This document shows, one piece after another, positions 26,256 through 33,780 of a DNA stretch of 64,000 nt. Made by a program: the position numbers and the translations under genes. The stretch is taken from contig JABIWH010000006.1 of NCBI GenBank assembly GCA_018701215.1, forward strand, positions 4,259 to 68,258, written 5' to 3'. A model generated the notes under the pieces. The model was not told where the DNA came from. It saw only the letters and a program-made list of their open reading frames with translations, and did no database searches. Each line of letters starts with the position of its first letter. Position 1 is the first letter of the stretch. The stretch is from Rhodospirillaceae bacterium. Lineage in GTDB: Bacteria; Pseudomonadota; Alphaproteobacteria; GCA-2731375.

Positions 26256-26972
26256 ATGAATGTACCCAACCAAGGCCGTCTCGATCCGGCGGGCCGCGTC
26301 ATCATGGTATCCGGCGCCAACCGCGGCATTGGCGCCGCCATCGCCGCCCGTCTGCGCCAGGACGGCTATCACCTTAGCCTCGGCGCACGCACGCCCGATG
26401 ACATTGCGATCGCAGCCGGCGATGATTGCCATCATCAGGCCTTTGACGCCCTTGATGCCGCATCGCCCCAGGCCTGGGGCGATGCCACGGCGGCGAAATT
26501 CGGCCGTATCGACGGCCTGATCAACAATGCCGGCATCGCGGCGGCATTCGGTTTCGAGGATGGCGACGAGGCGGATCTGGACCGCATGTTGGAGGTCAAT
26601 TTAAAAGCGCCCTATCGCTTGATCCGCGCCGCCTTGCCCAATCTAAAGGCCGCGGGCAGCGGGCGCATTGTTACGGTTACCTCCCTAGCCGGCATGCGTT
26701 TCAAGCGCGGCTCGCCAGGCTACGCCATGTCCAAGTTCGCCGCCATGGGCCTGAGTTCCGCCGCCCGGGCGCAGTTCTGGGATGACGGTATCCGGGTCAC
26801 GGCGGTGGCGCCAGGACCGGTCAACACGGACATGATGCCCCAGGGCTTCACGGCGGAAACAGCGACCCAACCGGAAACCATCGCCGATATCGTCGCCACG
26901 GTGATTGCCATGCCCAATAATGCCTCGGTCGCATCCGTGCCCATCAACGCCGTATATGAGCCCCTGCCATGA
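26256..26972 (+). CDS. SDR family oxidoreductase, tandem copy 2
   Basis: 238-residue SDR and tandem paralogue of the preceding gene, 26 bases downstream. All classical motifs are kept (S-G-A-N-R-G-I-G, N-N-A-G, Tyr156/Lys160). The substrate-binding loop after G-P-V-N-T-D differs clearly from copy 1, so the two enzymes may accept different substrates. The open frame continues upstream inside copy 1, but alignment with copy 1 sets the start at 26256. Its stop overlaps the DUF423 start (ATGA), indicating one transcript. Confidence 0.9.
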   Translation: MNVPNQGRLDPAGRVIMVSGANRGIGAAIAARLRQDGYHLSLGARTPDDIAIAAGDDCHHQAFDALDAASPQAWGDATAAKFGRIDGLINNAGIAAAFGFEDGDEADLDRMLEVNLKAPYRLIRAALPNLKAAGSGRIVTVTSLAGMRFKRGSPGYAMSKFAAMGLSSAARAQFWDDGIRVTAVAPGPVNTDMMPQGFTAETATQPETIADIVATVIAMPNNASVASVPINAVYEPLP

Positions 26973-27349
26973 GTCCACGATGGCCCCTCTGCTTTGCCGG
27001 CCTATCGGCTGCCCTGGCGGTCTTTATCGCCGCCGGCGCGGCCCATGATCTAAAGGAATGGCTGGGAACGGAGGAGCTGACACGCATCCATACCGCCGTG
27101 CGCTATCAGATCTGGCATGCCCTGGCATTGTTGGGCACGGCGGCATTGGCGGCGGTAAAGCCAACGGCGTGGTTGCGGGTCGCCGCCTATGGTTTCGCCG
27201 TGGGCAGTATCTTGTTCTGCGGCGGGCTTTACCTGTTGTCATTTACGGGAATTGCTATCTTTGGCTGGCTGGCGCCCCTGGGCGGGCTGGCGTTCCTGAC
27301 TGGCTGGCTGGCCCTGGCGGGCCATGGCTGGCGTGGCATGAAGCTTTAG
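26969..27349 (+). CDS. DUF423 family membrane protein
   Basis: 126 residues with four hydrophobic segments (about 8-25, 45-62, 70-90, 95-115). The order A-A-G-A-A-H-D-L near residue 22, the middle Y-Q-I-W-H-A-L-A-L-L and the end G-G-L-A-F-L-T-G-W matches DUF423 small membrane proteins, although the family's usual G-A-F-G-A-H is altered here. Function unknown. Translationally coupled to the second SDR by a four-base overlap. Confidence 0.88.
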   Translation: MSPRWPLCFAGLSAALAVFIAAGAAHDLKEWLGTEELTRIHTAVRYQIWHALALLGTAALAAVKPTAWLRVAAYGFAVGSILFCGGLYLLSFTGIAIFGWLAPLGGLAFLTGWLALAGHGWRGMKL

Positions 27350-27356
27350 AGACAGC

Positions 27357-27524
27357 CTAAAAGCAGCCGAACCGGGTCCATTGCATGGAGATGAAATGTT
27401 GGATCAGGCCTTCCATGAAAAATGACCAGACAGGCGTCAAGGCCCCGGTTGCCGCCGCAGCCAGGATTACGCCAAAAACGGCGCCGCCGCCTACAATGGC
27501 GATATTCGCGGACCTGTTTTCCAT
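27357..27524 (-). CDS. Small putative single-pass membrane protein (55 aa)
   Basis: A 55-residue frame too short for routine calling, starting M-E-N-R-S-A-N-I-A-I. Residues 8-29 are a glycine/alanine-rich hydrophobic segment that could span the membrane; the C-terminal half is amphipathic and aromatic. Codon use is biased to G/C in third positions like the neighbours. I do not recognise a family, and no good ribosome-binding site precedes it. The frame stays open upstream to 27806, but that part is not protein-like. It ends eight bases from the convergent DUF423 gene. Confidence 0.45.
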   Translation of the reverse strand: MENRSANIAIVGGGAVFGVILAAAATGALTPVWSFFMEGLIQHFISMQWTRFGCF

Positions 27525-27536
27525 GGCAGCATCATA

Positions 27537-27564
27537 GCCCAAAATTGGGCCACTATATAGTGGC
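27537..27564. promoter_or_regulatory. Two abutting palindromes upstream of the 55-aa gene
   Basis: An inverted repeat GCCCAA-AA-TTGGGC (27537-27550) directly abuts a perfect 16-bp palindrome GCCACTAT/ATAGTGGC (27549-27564). They share two bases and lie 13 to 40 bases upstream of the small minus-strand gene. They may be an operator or a promoter-associated cruciform; no function can be assigned. Confidence 0.4.
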
Positions 27565-28017
27565 AAACCATGGCCCTGATTTCGATCCTGATGGCCGCCC
27601 ACTGACTCCGGCCCCTCGGCGGCCCTCAGTGTCACATTGCGGCTGCCGGCGGCGATCATCTGGTGACCCTGGCCATAATGGCGCGTGAAGAGGTGGCGAT
27701 CCCGGCGGGTCAAGGCGCCGCCATCACGAATGGAATCGCCGCCAAACGTGATCTGAACCGGCCCTATGGCGGGGAGGTGGAGGCTGGTCGGCGGGTAAGT
27801 TTGCAAGCCTTCATGGCGGCGGGGAACCGTTCGCCAGAATAAAGCCTGGAAAAACCCTCAATAGTGTTGGCAAAGGCGGTGATTTCGTGAAATATACGCC
27901 CTGGACCGGTAATAAAAACCGTTCTGAAGTTCTATTCGTATGCAAACCGCCGATTTTGGAAATCTCTTTCCCTGACCGGCGGCGGCAAACGACAAACAAT
28001 CAGGGAGGATTGATGTA
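27565..28017. other. Long leader before the first HAAT binding-protein gene
   Basis: About 450 bases without a clear gene. A possible 54-residue plus-strand frame (27678-27842, M-A-R-E-E-V-A-I-P) has moderate codon bias but no ribosome-binding site or recognised family. The last 170 bases are AT-richer and must contain the promoter and 5' leader of the binding-protein gene; the Shine-Dalgarno GGGAGG is at about 28003-28008. I see no riboswitch fold by eye. Confidence 0.5.
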
Positions 28018-29346
28018 ATGAACATTCTTAAAATGGGGCCCGGCAAAGCCGGGCTGCTGGCGACCGGATTGGCCGCCGCGGTGAGTTTCGCCGCACCCGC
28101 GAATGCCGCCGACGAAGTGGTGATGGCGGTTCCAACATTTCTAACCGGCGCCGGCGCGCCGGCCTTTGGTGTCCCGGCCCGTAACGGCGCCGAAGTCATT
28201 ATCGAGGCGATCAACAAGGGCAAGCTGCCCGCGCCTTATAACAACAGCGGCAAGGGCTTGGCCGGCCGTCAGATCAAGGCTGTGATCTATGACGAATCCG
28301 GGGGCGGCGTGAAGCAGGTCGCTGAATTCCGCAACAAAGTGCAGAAACAGGGCGTGGACCTGTTCGTCGGTTATATCTCTTCAGGCACTTGCGCCGCCAT
28401 CACACCGGTGGCCGAGGAATTGAAGATGCTGACCATTTTCCCGATCTGCGGTACGCCGCGGATTTTCGAGGAAATCAACAAGACGCCAAAATACGTCTTC
28501 CGCACCATGGGCCACGCGACGGCTGATGGCGTGGCCGAGGCATTGTACGTCAAGGCCAACATGCCGGGCGTCAAGGGCTACACCGGGATCAATCAGAACT
28601 ACGCCTGGGGTCAGGATTCCTGGCGCGATTTCGATCTGGCCATGAAACAGTTGATGCCGTCCGTGCCCGCATCGGACAAGGCGCAATGGCCAAAAATCTT
28701 CTCCGGCCAGTACGGCGCGGAAATTTCGGCCCTGATGCTGTCGAAAGAAAAGCTGGTCCATTCCAGCCTCTGGGGCGGCGATCTGGAAGCCTTCATCTTC
28801 CAAGGCTCGGCGCGCGGTCTGTTCCGCAAAAAAGATGTGCTGTTCTCGGTGGCTGATACCTCCGTCTATCGGCTTGGCAAAAAGGCGCCCTTCGGCTCCA
28901 TCCTTGGCGCCCGTGGCCCATACGGCATCTTTGCCGCCGGTGTCGACACGCCGCTGAACAACTGGTTCCGCAAGGTCTATATTGACCGCTATTCGGTACC
29001 GCCCGTCGGTGGTTCCTATCAGGCCGCCCAAGGCGTTCTGGCGGCGAAATACGCCTATGATGCGGCAGCCAAGGCAAATGGTGGCAAGTTCCCCAACAAG
29101 GATCAGGTTATTGCCGCCTTGGAAGGTGCCACCTATCAAGGCATTGCCGCACCGGTTCACATGAACCGCTCCAACGGCCATCAGGCCGCCACCAAGCACA
29201 TGATCGGCGTGCTGCAGTGGGACAAGGAAGCGGGCGAGCCCATCATGACGAAAGTCACCGAATTTGGGCCTGACTGTGTCATGCCGCCCCCGGGCGTCAA
29301 CGGCACGGAATGGCTGAAAGGCGGCATGAAGGGCGCTAAGTGCTAA
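28018..29346 (+). CDS. HAAT-type ABC transporter substrate-binding protein (system 1)
   Basis: 442 residues with a signal peptide ending A-P-A-N-A near residue 30. The mature part is a type I periplasmic-binding fold (Peripla_BP_6) as in LivJ/AmiC: V-P-T-F-L-T-G near the start, Y-D-E-S-G-G-G-V near 90, G-Y-I-S-S-G-T-C-A-A near 119. It captures an unknown small organic ligand and feeds the permease encoded downstream. GGGAGG lies ten bases upstream of the ATG. It is followed by a strong hairpin terminator, which should give more binding protein than permease. Confidence 0.92.
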   Translation: MNILKMGPGKAGLLATGLAAAVSFAAPANAADEVVMAVPTFLTGAGAPAFGVPARNGAEVIIEAINKGKLPAPYNNSGKGLAGRQIKAVIYDESGGGVKQVAEFRNKVQKQGVDLFVGYISSGTCAAITPVAEELKMLTIFPICGTPRIFEEINKTPKYVFRTMGHATADGVAEALYVKANMPGVKGYTGINQNYAWGQDSWRDFDLAMKQLMPSVPASDKAQWPKIFSGQYGAEISALMLSKEKLVHSSLWGGDLEAFIFQGSARGLFRKKDVLFSVADTSVYRLGKKAPFGSILGARGPYGIFAAGVDTPLNNWFRKVYIDRYSVPPVGGSYQAAQGVLAAKYAYDAAAKANGGKFPNKDQVIAALEGATYQGIAAPVHMNRSNGHQAATKHMIGVLQWDKEAGEPIMTKVTEFGPDCVMPPPGVNGTEWLKGGMKGAKC

Positions 29347-29356
29347 CAGTGTTACC

Positions 29357-29395
29357 ATCCGGGGGCGTCACCTTTGACGCCCCCGGATATTTTTC
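29357..29395 (+). terminator. Rho-independent terminator/attenuator between binding protein and permease genes
   Basis: A perfect 14-bp inverted repeat (29357-29370 with 29375-29388), GC-rich with a four-base loop CCTT, is followed by A-T-T-T-T-T-C. Sitting inside what is otherwise one operon, it probably ends most transcripts and lets a fraction read through into the permease genes. Confidence 0.9.
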
Positions 29396-29430
29396 TGTAT
29401 TTGATTTTTCAATAAAATAGCGAGTTCGTT

Positions 29431-30327
29431 GTGCAAGAGCTGATCGTCATCCTGGTCGACGGCTTAGTGTTTTCATCGTACCTGTTCATGGTCGCCGTCG
29501 GCTTGACGGTGATTTTTGGTGTGATGAAGATCCTGAACGTGACCCATGGATCATTCTACGCCTTTGGCGCCTATATGTCGGCCACCCTGATCGGGGCCTA
29601 TTACAAAACCGATTGGCCGGAATTCGGCGGTTTCCTGGCGATATTCGCCGCAGCGCTGATCGTAGGTGTGTTCTTTGGCATCATATTGGAACGGGGCCTG
29701 CTGCGTTTCCTCTATCACCGGGACGAACATATTATCGTGCTGGCGACCTTCGCCATGTTCCTGGTGTTGGAAGACGTACTGTTGTTGATCTGGGGTACGG
29801 ATCCCTATTTCGCGTTCGAGCCCATGTCGTTGCTGGGATCGGTCGATATTGTCGACCTGACCTTCGATGTCTACAGCCTGACGCTGATCGGCCTCGCGGC
29901 AATTGTTGGCCTGGGCCTGTGGCTGGGTCTGACCAAGACCAAGTGGGGCAAGTTATTGTTGGCGGTTATTTTCGACCGTGAGATCAGCCAGGCCATGGGT
30001 ATAAATGTGACCGTGGTCTTCACCGTCACCTTTGTCATTGGCGCCATCATGGGCGCTTTGGGCGGGGCCTATATCGCGCCAACCATATCCGTGAGCCCGG
30101 GCATTGGCGTCGAGGTGATTGTCCTGGCCTTCGCCGTGGTGGTGATCGGCGGCATGGGATCGATCCCCGGCGCCATGATCGGCGCTCTGCTAGTGGGCAT
30201 CAGCCGCGCCGCGGCGGTGCATAAGTTTCCCGAAATTGAACTGTTCGTAATCTACGCCATCATGGCCATTGTTTTGGCCGTTCGGCCTGAAGGTCTGTTC
30301 GCCCCAGCCCAGGCCAGGAAAATTTAA
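29431..30327 (+). CDS. HAAT ABC transporter permease (LivH-like, system 1)
   Basis: 298-residue integral membrane protein with about eight hydrophobic segments, starting at a GTG. The N-terminal L-V-D-G-L-V-F-S-S-Y-L-F and V-G-L-T-V-I-F-G-V-M-K-I-L-N-V-T-H-G-S pattern and the late V-V-I-G-G-M-G-S-I-P-G-A EAA-type loop near 228-240 identify LivH-type permeases. It pairs with the LivM-like permease encoded immediately downstream (start overlapping the stop as TAATG). Confidence 0.93.
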   Translation: MQELIVILVDGLVFSSYLFMVAVGLTVIFGVMKILNVTHGSFYAFGAYMSATLIGAYYKTDWPEFGGFLAIFAAALIVGVFFGIILERGLLRFLYHRDEHIIVLATFAMFLVLEDVLLLIWGTDPYFAFEPMSLLGSVDIVDLTFDVYSLTLIGLAAIVGLGLWLGLTKTKWGKLLLAVIFDREISQAMGINVTVVFTVTFVIGAIMGALGGAYIAPTISVSPGIGVEVIVLAFAVVVIGGMGSIPGAMIGALLVGISRAAAVHKFPEIELFVIYAIMAIVLAVRPEGLFAPAQARKI

Positions 30328-31271
30328 TGCGACATGTAGACAAAACAGTTACCGGTCTTACCATCGCTTTTGCGGTGTTGTTTCTGGCTGATTTTTTCAT
30401 GGCCGAATGGGTGCGCTTCATCGGCCTGCAAAGCCTGGCGCGTGGCGCCGTTGCCCTGGGGCTATTGGTATTGTGGCGCACGGGCTTGGTTTCCTTTGGG
30501 CACGCGCTGTATTTCGGCATCGGCGCCTATGCCGCCGCCATGTTGACCCTGATCGGCTATCACGACGCCTTTTTCCTGGTTTTCGCGGGTACCTTGGCCT
30601 CCGGCGTCCTGGCCTTTCTGTTGGGCTTTCTGTTGCGCCGCTACCGGGCGATCTTTTTCGCTCTGTTGAACATGGCTTTTTCCATGATCCTCTACGGTGT
30701 CATCGTGAAGACCGAGGAACTTGGCAGCACTGATGGTTTCTCGCTGCATCCACCGACTTTCCTAGGTTATGCCCCGCAAGGCGAGGCCGTGCAGACCACC
30801 CTGTTCATCTTTACGCTTGTCTTCACCTATATCGTCACCGTCGGCGTGCATCTGTACCTGAAGACCACTTTGGGCGGCATGAGCATGGCGGTCCGGGAGA
30901 ACGAGATCCGGGTCGAATATCTGGGCTATTCCGCCGAAAAGGTAATCCACGTCAAATACGTCTTCTCCGGTCTGGTGGCAGGCTTTGGCGGCGCCATCAT
31001 GGCGTTGGCGATTGGCCAGGTTGATCCGGATTCCATGGCCAACTGGAATGTTTCCGGCGAATTCGTCTTCATCACCATTCTCAGTGGCATCGGCAACGTA
31101 GGCGCGACGTACATTGGCGCCCTGGTGTTTGAATTGATCCGCACCTATGCCTTTGAGTACGCGCCGCAGATCTGGCAATTCATCCTGGGCGGTTCCTTGT
31201 TGGCGATTATCATGTTCCTGCCCGACGGTATCTGGTCCCTGGTCGACCGTCTACGCAAGTCGGAAGGGTAA
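30327..31271 (+). CDS. HAAT ABC transporter permease (LivM-like, system 1)
   Basis: 314 residues with about eight to nine membrane segments. S-F-G-H-A-L-Y-F-G-I-G-A-Y near residue 53 is the LivM hallmark, and T-I-L-S-G-I-G-N-V-G-A-T near 250 is the ATPase-contacting loop. Second half of the heterodimeric permease. Its ATG overlaps the stop of the preceding gene, so the pair is translationally coupled. Confidence 0.93.
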   Translation: MRHVDKTVTGLTIAFAVLFLADFFMAEWVRFIGLQSLARGAVALGLLVLWRTGLVSFGHALYFGIGAYAAAMLTLIGYHDAFFLVFAGTLASGVLAFLLGFLLRRYRAIFFALLNMAFSMILYGVIVKTEELGSTDGFSLHPPTFLGYAPQGEAVQTTLFIFTLVFTYIVTVGVHLYLKTTLGGMSMAVRENEIRVEYLGYSAEKVIHVKYVFSGLVAGFGGAIMALAIGQVDPDSMANWNVSGEFVFITILSGIGNVGATYIGALVFELIRTYAFEYAPQIWQFILGGSLLAIIMFLPDGIWSLVDRLRKSEG

Positions 31272-31278
31272 GGCTGCC

Positions 31279-32076
31279 ATGACCGTAGTTCTAGAAGTTC
31301 GCGATCTGCAAAAGACCTTTGGCGCCGTTGTCGCCGCCAAGGATATCAACGTCACCGTTAATGAGCACGAAATCATCGGCATCATCGGCGCCAATGGGGC
31401 CGGCAAGACCACCTTCGTCAATATGGTCACCGGCTACCTGAAGCCCACGTCGGGTCATATTGAATTCGCTGGCCGTAATATCATGGGCCTGCCGCCACGG
31501 GAGATTACCACGCTGGGCATATCCCGCTCGTTCCAGGTGCCCCAGGTTTTCGCCTCTGAATCGGTATTCGACAATCTGTTGATGGCCTATGCCATTGCCG
31601 AGGTATCGGGGATGGGTCTGCTTTCGCCGCTCTATAACGACGAGCGCGCGGCGCGGGTCGATAGTCATCTGGACCGCTACAAGATCGCCGAATACCGCAA
31701 TGCCACCGCCTCCACCCTGCCTCAGGGAATTCGCAAATTGCTCGATATCGCCATGGCGGCGGTCAGCAAACCGACCATTTTGATGCTGGATGAGCCGACA
31801 TCGGGCATCTCGGTCGAGGAGAAATTCGGCCTGATGGACATCATCATGGAGGCCCTGCGCCAAGACGAGACCACGGTGTTGTTTATCGAACATGACATGG
31901 AAATCGTCGAACGTTACGTCAGCCGGGTGCTGGCTTTTTATCAGGGTCAGGTGATCTGCGATGCGCCAACGGCGGAGGCCTTGGTGGACCCGGGCGTCAG
32001 AGAGTTCGTGATCGGCGAGGAGTATCACCGTACCCGGACGGAAGCCGCTAACGGCGGGGGTGATAACCATGCTTAA
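31279..32076 (+). CDS. HAAT ABC transporter ATP-binding protein (LivG-like, system 1)
   Basis: 265 residues. Walker A G-A-N-G-A-G-K-T at 38-45, Walker B I-L-M-L-D-E-P near 165 and the H-loop E-H-D-M-E. The signature motif reads T-L-P-Q-G-I-R-K rather than LSGGQ, a looser version than usual even for LivG. The open frame extends upstream into the LivM gene, but the protein homology starts at the ATG at 31279, seven bases after the LivM stop. Confidence 0.92.
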   Translation: MTVVLEVRDLQKTFGAVVAAKDINVTVNEHEIIGIIGANGAGKTTFVNMVTGYLKPTSGHIEFAGRNIMGLPPREITTLGISRSFQVPQVFASESVFDNLLMAYAIAEVSGMGLLSPLYNDERAARVDSHLDRYKIAEYRNATASTLPQGIRKLLDIAMAAVSKPTILMLDEPTSGISVEEKFGLMDIIMEALRQDETTVLFIEHDMEIVERYVSRVLAFYQGQVICDAPTAEALVDPGVREFVIGEEYHRTRTEAANGGGDNHA

Positions 32077-32713
32077 AGTTAGCGGACTGGACGTCAATAT
32101 CGGCCCGACGCCAATTTTGCGCGGCCTAGCCCTGGAAGTGCCGGCGGGCACCATGTGTGGTCTGATCGGGCGTAATGGTGCGGGCAAGACCACATTCCTG
32201 CGCGCCATCATGGGCGCCCTGGCGGCGGAAGCAGGCGAGGCCATGTTCGGCCATCAGGATCTATTGAAGATCCACCCCCACAAGCGGGCCCATATGGGCA
32301 TCGGCTTCATGCCCGAAGACCGCCGCTTGGTGCCGGCGCTAACAGCGGAGGAAAATATCCTGGTGCCGGTCTGGGCCACGGGCATGGAAGACTGGGAAGA
32401 CCGCCTGGCATGGATTTACGAACTGATGCCCGAGGTAGCGGAGTTTCGTAGCCGCGGCGCCATGGAACTTTCAGGCGGGCAGCAGAAATTCGTCGCCTTT
32501 GCCCGCGCCTTGATGGTGGGCACACAGTTGCTGTTGCTGGATGAACCCAGCGAGGGCATCGCCCCGGTTTTCGCCCAACGCATGAGCGAGATCATGAAAA
32601 GCCTGAAGGACGAGGGTGAATCGGTACTGGTCGCCGAGTCCAACGATAAACACGTGGCCGGCCTGTTGGACCGCACTTTCGTGATCGAACGCGGCAGCAT
32701 CGTCGCTGGATAA
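32069..32713 (+). CDS. HAAT ABC transporter ATP-binding protein (LivF-like, system 1)
   Basis: 214 residues. Walker A G-R-N-G-A-G-K-T near 35-42, signature L-S-G-G-Q-Q-K near 133 and Walker B L-L-L-L-D-E-P-S-E-G. Where LivF normally has V-E-Q-N it has A-E-S-N, losing the usual glutamine. The start ATG at 32069 overlaps the end of the LivG-like gene by eight bases and has a GGGGG run upstream. It completes a five-component transporter whose ligand is probably processed by the two enzymes encoded next. Confidence 0.92.
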   Translation: MLKVSGLDVNIGPTPILRGLALEVPAGTMCGLIGRNGAGKTTFLRAIMGALAAEAGEAMFGHQDLLKIHPHKRAHMGIGFMPEDRRLVPALTAEENILVPVWATGMEDWEDRLAWIYELMPEVAEFRSRGAMELSGGQQKFVAFARALMVGTQLLLLDEPSEGIAPVFAQRMSEIMKSLKDEGESVLVAESNDKHVAGLLDRTFVIERGSIVAG

Positions 32714-32718
32714 AGCGT

Positions 32719-33759
32719 ATGACCGTTCTCGCCGCCAACAGCCTGCCGGACCGCGTTGCCGATGTCGACGCGTTGGAGGAGCTGCTATCCCGGCCCAGTC
32801 AGGCCTTGATCGATGATCTGGCGGCGCTGAAAGGCGATATCATCATCCTGGGCGTCGGGGGCAAGGTCGGCCCCTGCCTGGCCCGCATGGCGAAACGCGC
32901 CGCGCCTGACAAGCGCATCGTGGGCGTGGCCCGATTTTCCGATGCAGCCGTGAGACAACGTCTGGAAGATTGGGGCGTGGAGACCATTGCCTGCGATCTA
33001 TTGCACCGCGATGGTGTGAACGCGCTACCGAAATTGCCCAACGTAATCTATATGGCCGGAAAGAAATTCGGCACCTCGGGCGGCGAACCATTTACCTGGG
33101 CCATGAACGCCCACGTTCCGGCTCTGGTGGGAGAGGCCTTCGCGGCATCACGCATCGTGGCATTTTCCACCCTGTGCGTTTACCCGTTCGTGGATGTGAC
33201 CGGGCCGCTGTGCGGCGAAGACGTCGCACCCGTGCCGGTGGGCGAATATGCCAATTCCTGCGTGGGCCGGGAGCGGGTCTTTCAATATTTCTCGCACAAA
33301 CACGGCACGCCCGGGCGTCTGATCCGGCTGAATTATTCGATCGATTTGCGCTACGGCGTGCTCTACGACATCGCCAACTGGGTCTATACCTCCCAGAGCA
33401 TCGATTTACGCGCCGGCCATGCCAACGTCATCTGGCAGGGTGACGTCAATGCCCAGGTTATCCGAGCCTTAGGCCATTGCGAGACCCCCAGCCGGCCCCT
33501 GAACATGGGCGGGCCGGAGCAGGTCAGCGTGCGCGCCCTGGCAACGACCTTTGGTCAACGCTTTGGTATCGAACCCAAATTTGTGAACCAGGAAAGCGGC
33601 ATGGGCTGGCATAACGACACCTCTTTGGCGTCGAAACTGTTTGGCTATCCAGAAGTGCCCCTGGCGCGTATGATTGATTGGACCGTTGACTGGATCGAAC
33701 GGGACCAACCCCATTATGATCTGCCAACCCATTACGAGGCCCGCGACGGCTCTTTCTAG
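32719..33759 (+). CDS. NAD(P)-dependent epimerase/dehydratase-like protein lacking the catalytic lysine
   Basis: 346 residues of the extended SDR fold: I-I-L-G-V-G-G-K-V-G near 42-51 for dinucleotide binding, a serine/threonine at 150-151 (F-S-T-L-C-V-Y), and W-x-G-D-V-N late in the chain. The catalytic Y-x-x-x-K reads Y-A-N-S-C (Tyr177, Cys181), so the proton-relay lysine is missing and a standard epimerase or dehydratase reaction is doubtful. It begins five bases after the transporter ATPase gene and is followed 21 bases later by the DHDPS-like gene, an arrangement that suggests both act on the imported ligand. Confidence 0.82.
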   Translation: MTVLAANSLPDRVADVDALEELLSRPSQALIDDLAALKGDIIILGVGGKVGPCLARMAKRAAPDKRIVGVARFSDAAVRQRLEDWGVETIACDLLHRDGVNALPKLPNVIYMAGKKFGTSGGEPFTWAMNAHVPALVGEAFAASRIVAFSTLCVYPFVDVTGPLCGEDVAPVPVGEYANSCVGRERVFQYFSHKHGTPGRLIRLNYSIDLRYGVLYDIANWVYTSQSIDLRAGHANVIWQGDVNAQVIRALGHCETPSRPLNMGGPEQVSVRALATTFGQRFGIEPKFVNQESGMGWHNDTSLASKLFGYPEVPLARMIDWTVDWIERDQPHYDLPTHYEARDGSF

Positions 33760-33780
33760 CGGCCCCACAGGAGGTTTGAT

